Below are positions 8,749 to 16,200 of a stretch of 43,716 bases of DNA, in pieces. The DNA is from Acidobacteriota bacterium. GTDB lineage: Bacteria; Acidobacteriota; Vicinamibacteria; Vicinamibacterales; UBA2999. Position numbers and translations under genes: made by a program. Below the pieces are notes generated by a model, which saw only the letters and a list, made by a program, of their open reading frames with translations, did no database searches and was not told where the DNA came from. The stretch covers positions 1 through 43,716 of the forward strand of contig JAKFYH010000020.1 in assembly GCA_021730945.1 (NCBI GenBank). Direction: 5' to 3'. Each line of letters opens with the position of its first letter. Positions within the stretch are counted from its first letter, which is position 1.

Positions 8749-11056
8749 CCTGGTCCCACTTCTTCCCCTCAGCAATCGCGCGCGCGAAGCACGCCTCGGC
8801 TCTGGCATAGGCGTCGCGTTGGGAGCCAGCCGAGATCGGACGCAGCAGTTCGACATCACCCGGGCAGGTCACGCGTGCGGGCGTGGCGCGCCCGGCTGAC
8901 GGGTTGGCAAAGTAAGCCGCGGCACCTTCGCGCACCCACATCGGCCGCGTCGAGAGCGCGCCGTCGAGCAAGGCATGCGCCAGCTCGTGGCGCACGGTCC
9001 GCTCGAGTTGCCCTTGTTGCTTGAGCGTCGTGAGCGGTAACAGATCGATCGATGCGCCGTCGGTGGCGCCCGACACCCACCACGATTGGCCGGTCGCCCG
9101 GCCAAAACTGTCGACGGTGGGATGCACGGTCACGCGCAAACGGGCCGGGGGCACGACACCGGTCGCCTTGGCCAGCGCATCGCGGCTGCGCCGGAGCAGG
9201 GCCAGCAACTGCGTCCGTTCGCCCTCTTCAGCACCCGGCAGGGCCAACGCGATGTCGGTCGCCTGAGCCGGGGCGGGTGCCGACGCCGCGACGGGTGGCG
9301 GCGGCGTTCGGGCCACCGTGGTTGTCGTCGCCACTGCAAGACCGCCAATCGTGAGGCCTGGATAGTAGAACCGGAGGATGTCGTCTGCGGTCGCGCCCCG
9401 AAGCGCCCGCTGGCCGGCGCCGATCACGCACAAGCCAACCCCGTGGCCGAAGCCACGACCGCGAAAGCGATAGCCGCTCGCCGTCCGGGTGATGTCGAAG
9501 GCGGTGCTCTTGAGCGACTGAAAACCGGCGATGCGGCCCACCGCCATGCGGAACTCGTGGCCGCTCATCTCCGGCGGCGTAAACCCGTCGACGCGCACGC
9601 GCGAAGTCCGGCCCGACTGGTTGCGCGACAGCACCCGCAAGTCGCGCAGGCGATCACCGCGCAGGCCGCCCGCGCGCAGCGCGCGCTCAATGTCCTGCAC
9701 CCGCACTTCGCTCTCCCACGCCGGCTCGTGCTCGTCCGCATCGTCGTGGAACGACGGCTCGCTCGAGTAGTTGATGGCGCCCGGCCACACCTCGGAGGCC
9801 AGTTCAGTGCGGCCCCCGCACGAGGCCGAGTAAAAGACAAACGCCGGCTGCCCCTGATGCAGGAGCATCCGCCCCGATGTGGCCAGCGCCGCCCGGCGCG
9901 TGGTCGCGGTCGCCGGCCGCACCACCTGGCAGTGCGTCGTGTCGCACAAGTCGAAGCCCTCGCGACGATGGCGATTGCGGTTGGCCATGGCGAATGTCCG
10001 CGCGGTAATTGCCAAGGCCTGCTGAGCGCTATCACCCGCGCGCGGCTGCCCTTCACCGGCTAGTACCTGGGCGATGTAGTCGTCGACGGCGATGGTCTCT
10101 ACTCGCGTGCTGCCGTTGGCCAGGGTGCGGCCTAAACGAATCGGTGCCAAGGGTGCTAAGGGTGCCTGGGGTGCCGGGGTGGGTGCTGGTGCTGGTGCCA
10201 GTGCCGGTGCGATCAGATCTGCGGCGATGGCGGCGGCGTCGATGCCGGCGCCGCCGGGGGCGGCGACCACTACGACGTGGGTGGGACGGGTGGCTGGTGA
10301 CAGGGCGACGACCAAGCCGAGGGCGGCGCCACTCGGCATGAGGATGGTGCCGGTCTTGGCCAGGGCTGAGACGCCGCCCGCCTTGAAAGCCGATGCCGTG
10401 CCGTACTCGGCGGCGCCGCGCAGGCCTTCGCGCAGCACCATCCGGGTGGCAGCCGTCATCGGCACTGGCGGGTCCTGACCAACACCCACCAACCGGGCCA
10501 TCAGGTCGACCATGGCCCGCGGGCTGGTGCGGGGCCCGGCGAGGCCGACCAACGCCGACGACATCGGCGTCCCACTCGGTATCGGGGCGATCCCCGCGGC
10601 CAAGCGTGTCTTGTTGAGCTGATCGCGTGACAGGCGCGAGGCCAGCGAGACAAAGAAGTCATTGCACGAGTAGGCCAGTGCTTCCGCCGGCGACAGCGCC
10701 CGTTTCAAGTCGGGATGCGCGCAAACATACTTCTGTCCGTCGACGGTGACCGTCCTCCGGCACAGGTGGTTGGCGTCGGCGCGGAGCACGCCGCTCTCGA
10801 GCGCCGCCACCAGGGCCACGGCCTTGACGATCGAGCCCGGCAGGACGGGCGTGTCGAGAATGTCGGCGCGGGCTTCCCGACGTTCGCGCGGATTGTCCAG
10901 GCTGCGCACGAAGTACGCCGCCTGCCTCGCCGGCTGGTCCGTCGCAGGCGTGGCGGAGATGGACGCGTCGTCGCGAAGGCGGGCCGAGGCGGAGGCGTAC
11001 GCGGTGGCCACGGCAGCCATCAGCATCAGCGCCAGCGCGCCCCGGCGCCTGGTCAT
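8741..11056 (-). CDS. Three-domain fusion: PBP-type transpeptidase, SpoIID-like and HExxH peptidase
   Basis: A 771-residue exported protein starting at the ATG at 11056, which overlaps the SET gene's stop (ATGA). A signal or anchor segment (residues 6-22) is followed by a compact penicillin-binding/beta-lactamase-like domain with SIVK (S75-K78), SCN (130-132) and KTG (234-236). An Ala/Pro linker (about 284-305) made of 9-bp-type DNA repeats leads to a SpoIID/LytB domain (about 305-575). This has the conserved Glu of VLAGEGQP (E335), SASCGG (C413) and RGRGFGHGVGLC. A second Pro-rich linker joins a gluzincin-like domain with RHELAHALLDG (H690, E691, H694) and WVREGAAAYF (E710). It is probably a periplasmic peptidoglycan-remodelling enzyme; I know of no standard protein with this order. 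Confidence 0.85.
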   Translation of the reverse strand: MTRRRGALALMLMAAVATAYASASARLRDDASISATPATDQPARQAAYFVRSLDNPRERREARADILDTPVLPGSIVKAVALVAALESGVLRADANHLCRRTVTVDGQKYVCAHPDLKRALSPAEALAYSCNDFFVSLASRLSRDQLNKTRLAAGIAPIPSGTPMSSALVGLAGPRTSPRAMVDLMARLVGVGQDPPVPMTAATRMVLREGLRGAAEYGTASAFKAGGVSALAKTGTILMPSGAALGLVVALSPATRPTHVVVVAAPGGAGIDAAAIAADLIAPALAPAPAPTPAPQAPLAPLAPIRLGRTLANGSTRVETIAVDDYIAQVLAGEGQPRAGDSAQQALAITARTFAMANRNRHRREGFDLCDTTHCQVVRPATATTRRAALATSGRMLLHQGQPAFVFYSASCGGRTELASEVWPGAINYSSEPSFHDDADEHEPAWESEVRVQDIERALRAGGLRGDRLRDLRVLSRNQSGRTSRVRVDGFTPPEMSGHEFRMAVGRIAGFQSLKSTAFDITRTASGYRFRGRGFGHGVGLCVIGAGQRALRGATADDILRFYYPGLTIGGLAVATTTTVARTPPPPVAASAPAPAQATDIALALPGAEEGERTQLLALLRRSRDALAKATGVVPPARLRVTVHPTVDSFGRATGQSWWVSGATDGASIDLLPLTTLKQQGQLERTVRHELAHALLDGALSTRPMWVREGAAAYFANPSAGRATPARVTCPGDVELLRPISAGSQRDAYARAEACFARAIAEGKKWDQVR
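10130..10215. repeat. GGTGCT/GGTGCC-rich tandem repeat encoding the Ala/Pro linker of the fusion
   Basis: A run of degenerate repeats (GGTGCTAAG, GGTGCCTGG, GGTGCTGGT) in which most units are 6 or 9 bp, so the reading frame is kept. On the coding strand they encode the APAPTPAPQAPLAPLAP-type linker between the transpeptidase and SpoIID domains. The words resemble the GTGCT repeats at 2554-2680. Confidence 0.6.
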
Positions 11057-11469
11057 AGCTTGGTTTTGCACCCCGGCCGGCACAGGCACGGGATAATCTT
11101 GTCGCCTTCCGTGTTGTAGTCGTAGGTCAGCTCTTCGCCCTTGGCGATGGGCTTCGAGGCGCGCACCCAGATGGTCTTGTCCACGACCTCGATCCAGCAA
11201 TTCCCCTTGCAGGAATGGTTGATGAAGCGGGCGTCGTTGCCGCCGACGTGGGCGTCGCGGCTCCAGTTGCGGTTGACGCGAAAGACCCAGATGCAGCCCT
11301 TCGACAGGTACTTATCTTCCCGACTCTCACTCTGCTTGTTGGTGATGAGTTCGCCGGCGTAGTCGATGATGCGCTTGTTCTTGTTGATGGGCTCCATGGC
11401 GAAGACGCCGTAGCCGTGCAGTTTGGAGCGTTTGCGGAGAATCTTCGGAAGCGGCGTCGCTTTGGGCAT
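11053..11469 (-). CDS. SET-domain lysine methyltransferase-like protein
   Basis: A 138-residue, compact bacterial SET protein. Family motifs are in order: HGYGVFA (about 18-24), RFINHSCKGNC (81-91, cofactor and knot region), GEELTYDY (111-118, catalytic Tyr region), and a post-SET-like cysteine cluster CLCRPGC (128-134) near the C-terminus. Together with the Cys of NHSC these could bind zinc. SET proteins transfer methyl groups from S-adenosylmethionine to lysines; the bacterial target here is unknown. No signal peptide is seen. The gene is translationally coupled (ATGA) to the downstream cell-wall fusion, which is unexpected for a cytoplasmic methyltransferase. Confidence 0.9.
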   Translation of the reverse strand: MPKATPLPKILRKRSKLHGYGVFAMEPINKNKRIIDYAGELITNKQSESREDKYLSKGCIWVFRVNRNWSRDAHVGGNDARFINHSCKGNCWIEVVDKTIWVRASKPIAKGEELTYDYNTEGDKIIPCLCRPGCKTKL

Positions 11470-11476
11470 CTGTATT

Positions 11477-11494
11477 TTTAACGACCTCTTAACG
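11477..11494. promoter_or_regulatory. 11-bp-spaced TTAACG pair in the divergent SET/RidA promoter region
   Basis: TTTAACG (11477-11483) and CTTAACG (11488-11494) are spaced exactly 11 bp apart between the divergent SET and RidA genes. The spacing is that of Pho-type direct repeats, but the sequence is less TGTNACA-like than the boxes at 36840 and 41697, so this is a weak candidate. Confidence 0.25.
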
Positions 11495-11546
11495 GTTCAG
11501 CCAGTGTAGCAAGAGGAATGATACATTGTCGCCCGAGAGGTGCACC

Positions 11547-12713
11547 GTGCGAGGCTATTTGACGACGTTTCTACTTGTGTCCGTGGTGAGTTTGGGGGTG
11601 ACCGTGCAAGGCCAGCGACAGCTGTTCCCGGGAACAGGCAACCTGCCGTTCAGCGCGGCGGCCAAGGGTGACGGCCTGATCTATGTCGCGGGCACGATCG
11701 CCGCCCAGGGCGACATCAAGGCGCAGACCAAGGCCGTGCTCGACAGCATCAGCCAGACCTTGACCAAGGCCGGCTCGAGCCTGTCGATGGTCGCCAGCGT
11801 CAACGTCTACCTGAAGAATGCCGCCGACGCCGCCGCCATGACCGAAGTGTGGCGCGAGACCTTCCCGAAGAACCCGCCGGCGCGCACGACCGTGATTTCC
11901 GACTTCGTCGTGCCCGGCGCGCTGCTCGAGATGTCGGCCGTCGCCATTCCCACCGGCGGTGAACGCGTCGTCGTGACGCCGGCCGGCTGGTCGACCGCCA
12001 ATCCCTACAGCTACGCCATCAAGTCCGGCGACAGCCTGTTCATGGCCGGCCTGGTGTCACGCGGCGTGAAGGACAACGTGCCGGTCGAGGGCGACATGAC
12101 CATGCAGATGAACACCATCATGGCCAACGCCGGAGAACTGCTGAAGGCCGCCGGGTTCGGCTTCGAGCACGTGGTCGCCAACCGCGTCTACATCACCGAC
12201 GGCACGAAGTTCGGCGAGATGAACAAGGCCTACGTGCCGCACTTCCCGAAAGACCCGCCGGCGCGCGCCACGGTGATTGTCGGCCTGCCGGGCCCGCAGT
12301 ACCAAGTGGAAGTCACGATGACGGCCAACCGCCGGCCGAAGGAGACCTTTGCCACGCCCAACGCCGACGGCACGCCAGGCCGCCCGAGCGCCACGCTCAG
12401 CAGCGCCGTCAAGGTCGGCAACACCCTGTACATGGCCGGCCTGCTCGGCAACAACGCCACCAATAAAGGCGACATGGAAGCGCAGACCAAGGAAACGCTC
12501 GCGCGCGTGGGCCGCACGCTGACCGCCGCCGGCTTCGGCTGGGACGACCTGGTGGACGGCATGGTCTACATCACCGACCTGGCCGGTTTCGACGCCATGA
12601 ATGCCGGCTACCGGTCGGTCCTGCAAAAGGACTTCCCGGCCCGGGCCACCGTCAAGACCGGCCTGGTCGGCGCTGATGGCCTGGTCGAAATCATGTTCAT
12701 CGCCGCGAAGTAG
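11547..12713 (+). CDS. Secreted protein with three RidA/YjgF-like domains
   Basis: About 388 residues from a GTG at 11547, preferred because AGAGG lies 6 nt upstream and it starts the signal peptide (MRGYLTTFLLVSVVSLGVTVQGQ); a TTG at 11526 is also in frame. Three RidA folds follow in tandem, at about 25-135, 140-255 and 265-388. Each carries the pattern of YVAG/FMAGL/YMAGL, a central alpha helix and a PARTTV or PARATV segment with conserved Arg. RidA proteins hydrolyse reactive enamine/imine intermediates in the cytosol. Tandem exported versions are unusual and their substrate is not known. Confidence 0.85.
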   Translation: MRGYLTTFLLVSVVSLGVTVQGQRQLFPGTGNLPFSAAAKGDGLIYVAGTIAAQGDIKAQTKAVLDSISQTLTKAGSSLSMVASVNVYLKNAADAAAMTEVWRETFPKNPPARTTVISDFVVPGALLEMSAVAIPTGGERVVVTPAGWSTANPYSYAIKSGDSLFMAGLVSRGVKDNVPVEGDMTMQMNTIMANAGELLKAAGFGFEHVVANRVYITDGTKFGEMNKAYVPHFPKDPPARATVIVGLPGPQYQVEVTMTANRRPKETFATPNADGTPGRPSATLSSAVKVGNTLYMAGLLGNNATNKGDMEAQTKETLARVGRTLTAAGFGWDDLVDGMVYITDLAGFDAMNAGYRSVLQKDFPARATVKTGLVGADGLVEIMFIAAK

Positions 12714-12726
12714 CGCGGGTGCGTGG

Positions 12727-14421
12727 TTAAGGGGACGCAGGTGGCGGGCCAGCCGGCCCGCTGCCTGCGGCCAGTTCAGCGGCGCGGTTCAGCGCCGCCT
12801 GCACGCTCTCGCAGATGTTGGCGGCGCCGAGCCGCCGATGCAACTCCGCCTTCTGCATCGCCGCCAGCGGCTGTGACGGCGCGCCGCACAACACCAGAGT
12901 CCGGCCCTTCTTCTTGAGTTCGTCGGCCAGTTCCTCAATCGCGCTGAGTCCGGTCGCATCGACCGCGGTCATGTTGCGCAGCCGCAGCACCACCACCGGC
13001 GGCAGCCGCTCAGCCTGTGCGCCAATCTCGTGCAGCTTGTCGGTGGCGCCGAACAGGAACGGACCGTGGATGCGAAAAATCGCGACGTTATCGGGAATCA
13101 CCTTGTCCTGCAGGATGTGCGGACGCCCGGCCTCGATGTAGTCGCGCGTCACGCGCGTTACCGTGGTCGTGACGGCGACACGGCGAATGAACAGCAGCGC
13201 CGCCAGCACCATGCCCACCTCCACCGCGACGGTCAGGTCGGCGAGCACCGTCAGCAGGAACGTGGCCGTCCACACCAGGATGTCGGTGTACGACTGCTTG
13301 AAGACGCCGCCGATTTCCCGCCACTCCCCCATGTTCCACGCCACGATGAACAGGATCGCCGCCAGTACCGGCAACGGCACGTAGGCCGCCAGGCCCGCGC
13401 CAAAGAGCAGCACACCGAGCAGGGTCAGGGCATGGATGAGGCCCGCTACCGGTGAGCGGGCGCCCGAGCGGATGTTGGTGGCCGTGCGCGCGAGCGCACC
13501 GGTCGCGGGCAGGCCGCCGAACATCGGCGACACGATATTGGCCACGCCCTGGGCAAACAGCTCGGTGTTCGGGTTGTGCCGGCCACCGCCCATCCGGTCG
13601 GCCACCACGGCCGAGAGCAAGGACTCGATCGCGCCGAGCATGGCGACGGTCACCGCCGGTGAAATCAGCGTCAGGATCAGTTCGGGCCGGAACGCCGGCA
13701 CATGAAACGACGGCAGGCCGGACGGGATGCCGCCAAAGCGCGACCCGATGGTGGCCACGTCGAGCTGCAACACCAGGGCGGCACCGGTTCCGGCAAACAA
13801 CGCGACGATGTAGGCCGGGACGCGCTTGATGTAGCGGCTCCACAGGATCAACAACAGCAGGGTGCCGCCGCCAAGCGCCAGGCTGTCGGGCGAGACCAGT
13901 CCCAGATTGCCGGCCACCACCCGGATCCTCGGGATGAACTCCCCCGGCACTTCGCCGGTCAGGCCGAGGAAATCGCGCAACTGCGTACTGGCGATCACCA
14001 GCGCGATGCCGTTGGTGAAGCCAATGATCACCGGCCGCGGGATGTATTTGACCGCCGTGCCGGTCCCGGTCAGCCCCATCACCATCAGCATCACGCCGGC
14101 CATCAGCGTGCACATGAAGAGGCCGTCGATGCCATGCTCGGCGACGATGCCCGAGACCACCACCACGAACGCACCGGTGGGACCGCCGATCTGGAACCGC
14201 GATCCGCCCAGCGCCGAGATGATGAAGCCGGTCACAATGGCGCAGTAGATGCCGGCTTGCGGCGTGAGGCCCGAGGCAATGGCAAAGGCCATGGCCAGCG
14301 GCAGCGCCACCAGGCCGACCGTGATGCCGGCGGTTGCATCAGCCGCGAAGGCGCGCGAGTCGTAGCCCTCAGCGAGGGTCAGAAACAAGCGCGGCAACCA
14401 CCCAGGCAAGCCAGTTTTCAT
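12727..14421 (-). CDS. SulP-family anion transporter with C-terminal STAS domain
   Basis: An inner-membrane anion transporter (sulfate, bicarbonate or related) of about 564 residues. The ATG at 14421 overlaps the stop of the upstream propeller gene (ATGA), and gives MKTGLPGWLPRLF. Family motifs include GITVGLVALPLAMAFAIASG in the first transmembrane helix and a GGSRFQIGGPTGAFVVVV segment that forms the substrate-site half-helix. The C-terminal cytoplasmic STAS domain (about residues 435-550) contains VVLRLRNMTAVDATGLSAIE. The anion cannot be told from sequence alone. Confidence 0.93.
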   Translation of the reverse strand: MKTGLPGWLPRLFLTLAEGYDSRAFAADATAGITVGLVALPLAMAFAIASGLTPQAGIYCAIVTGFIISALGGSRFQIGGPTGAFVVVVSGIVAEHGIDGLFMCTLMAGVMLMVMGLTGTGTAVKYIPRPVIIGFTNGIALVIASTQLRDFLGLTGEVPGEFIPRIRVVAGNLGLVSPDSLALGGGTLLLLILWSRYIKRVPAYIVALFAGTGAALVLQLDVATIGSRFGGIPSGLPSFHVPAFRPELILTLISPAVTVAMLGAIESLLSAVVADRMGGGRHNPNTELFAQGVANIVSPMFGGLPATGALARTATNIRSGARSPVAGLIHALTLLGVLLFGAGLAAYVPLPVLAAILFIVAWNMGEWREIGGVFKQSYTDILVWTATFLLTVLADLTVAVEVGMVLAALLFIRRVAVTTTVTRVTRDYIEAGRPHILQDKVIPDNVAIFRIHGPFLFGATDKLHEIGAQAERLPPVVVLRLRNMTAVDATGLSAIEELADELKKKGRTLVLCGAPSQPLAAMQKAELHRRLGAANICESVQAALNRAAELAAGSGPAGPPPASP

Positions 14422-16181
14422 TGCATGGCAAAGAAGACCGCGTCGTAGTTCCACACGGTGAAGGCAATCCGCGAGCCGTTGGGCGACCAGGCCGGCTGCG
14501 TCTTGTGTGAGGGATCGGTGGTCACCTGGACCGGCGCGCCACCGCCAACCACCGGCATGCGGAAGATCTGAAAGAAGCCGTCGGCCGCCGGCGCGGTGAA
14601 GGCGACGAAGCGGCCGTCGGCCGAGACGCCCAGGCCGGGAAAGTCATGCTCGGTGGCAAACTCGTGCACCAGGTGCGGGCGGCCGCCGGTGACCGGCATG
14701 GTGATGACGGCGTGCCGGCCCGGCGCGGTCTTGGCAATGGCGATCACGGTGGTGCTGCTCGGGAGCCACTCGGCATGCGTGATCTCGCCGTCGAAGCCCT
14801 CGGCCCTGACCTCGCGCAACTCCGAGGTCACCTCACCTGACTCCTGATCGACGCCAATGCGATAGACCACGGATCGGCCATCCCCGCTGCGAGCGCCGTC
14901 GAGCAGGACGGTCTGGCCGTCGGGCGACCAGCGCGGCCACCCGACTTCGGCGCCACGGCCGAGAAACGTGATCCGTCGATCGGGGCCCTTGCCATCAGCC
15001 GGACGCAGCCAGACATCATCAGACATCTCGCGGTGGGTGTGAAACGCGATCCACCGGCCGTTGGGTGACCACGCCATGGCCTGATCTTCGGAGTCGGAGC
15101 GGGCGATCACGTCGAGCGGCGTGGCCGCCGGCAGCGGCTGCGCCAGATCGATGACGCCAATCTCCTGCGCGATATCCGGATACTTCGCATCGTCCACGAC
15201 TCGCCGCCAGGTGCCATAGGTAAAGGCAATGCGCGGACGAGTGGGATGGTAGGACGGTGTTTCGGACTGGAAGGTGGTGAGCTGGCGGGTGAGGCCGCCT
15301 GCCGCCGGCGCGTCGGCCAGGAAGGTCCGGTACGACTGGACCTTGAAGATCGTGGTGCCATCGGCGGCGACCGAGGGCGCATACGCATCGCGCGAGAACG
15401 AGGTGCGTTTCCAGGCCAGGTTCCTGGCCGGGTCGGCCGCCCACAGGTCGACCATGCCGCGGTCGTTCGGCGACGCGAAGAACACTTGCTGCCCGTTGGC
15501 CGAAAACGCCAGCGGGCCGATGACATCGAGATCGGGATCGAAGCGCAGCGGCGGCGCGCCACAGGGGATGGCCAGGCGCGGACGGGCGCCGTCGTTCGAG
15601 ACGCAGGCGACCTCACCCGCCGGCGTCCACGCCGGCGAGGATGGACGGCCGGTGAGGGCCGTGCGTTCGCGGGTCGCGCCGTCGGCGGAGATCCGCCACA
15701 GTTCCGGACCGTCGGTGCCGGTGGCCAGCGCCACCACCCGCTTGCCATCCTTGCTCCACGCCGGCTGGCGCAGATGGTTGACGTCCTTGCCGCCCCACAG
15801 CGGCTGGCGCGTCACGCCGGCTGGCGAAAGACGATAGCTCTGCCAGCGCACGGCGGCTCCGGTGTCTTCGGCCACCAGCGTCTGTTGGTCGGCCCAGGTC
15901 AAATAGCGAATCTGGCCGTCGCCGGCCGGGAGCGTCTGCGGCACGCCGCCGCCAATGGGCACCACCCTGATGTGACGGCCCTCGGTGTAGGCCAGCCGCG
16001 TCGCATCCGGTGAGATCACGCCAACCGGGTCGCGATAGCCGACGACCCCGAGTTGATGAGCGGTCGTGATGTAGCTCAGGCGAGGCGGGTCCTCAAGCGG
16101 CACGGCGGCGGGCCGCGCCCAGAGCAGGGCCACGAGGGCGCCGACGACGACGCCGAACAGGACGAGGGCACGCATGGGCAT
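14418..16181 (-). CDS. Exported PD40 (TolB-like) beta-propeller protein
   Basis: A 587-residue protein with an N-terminal signal/anchor (MPMRALVLFGVVVGALVALLW) and repeated PD40 blades. The recurring words are PAWSKDGKRVV, MAWSPNGRWIAFHT, PRWSPDGQTVLLDG, LGVSADGRFVAFTA and PAWSPNGSRIAFTV. These form a TolB-like propeller that usually binds peptides or partner proteins. A second possible start is 16175 (MRALV). No peptidase domain follows the propeller, unlike S9 peptidases, so a scaffold or sensor role is more likely. It is translationally coupled to the SulP transporter. Confidence 0.8.
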   Translation of the reverse strand: MPMRALVLFGVVVGALVALLWARPAAVPLEDPPRLSYITTAHQLGVVGYRDPVGVISPDATRLAYTEGRHIRVVPIGGGVPQTLPAGDGQIRYLTWADQQTLVAEDTGAAVRWQSYRLSPAGVTRQPLWGGKDVNHLRQPAWSKDGKRVVALATGTDGPELWRISADGATRERTALTGRPSSPAWTPAGEVACVSNDGARPRLAIPCGAPPLRFDPDLDVIGPLAFSANGQQVFFASPNDRGMVDLWAADPARNLAWKRTSFSRDAYAPSVAADGTTIFKVQSYRTFLADAPAAGGLTRQLTTFQSETPSYHPTRPRIAFTYGTWRRVVDDAKYPDIAQEIGVIDLAQPLPAATPLDVIARSDSEDQAMAWSPNGRWIAFHTHREMSDDVWLRPADGKGPDRRITFLGRGAEVGWPRWSPDGQTVLLDGARSGDGRSVVYRIGVDQESGEVTSELREVRAEGFDGEITHAEWLPSSTTVIAIAKTAPGRHAVITMPVTGGRPHLVHEFATEHDFPGLGVSADGRFVAFTAPAADGFFQIFRMPVVGGGAPVQVTTDPSHKTQPAWSPNGSRIAFTVWNYDAVFFAMQ

Positions 16182-16200
16182 ATTCTACGTGCTTCGTTGG

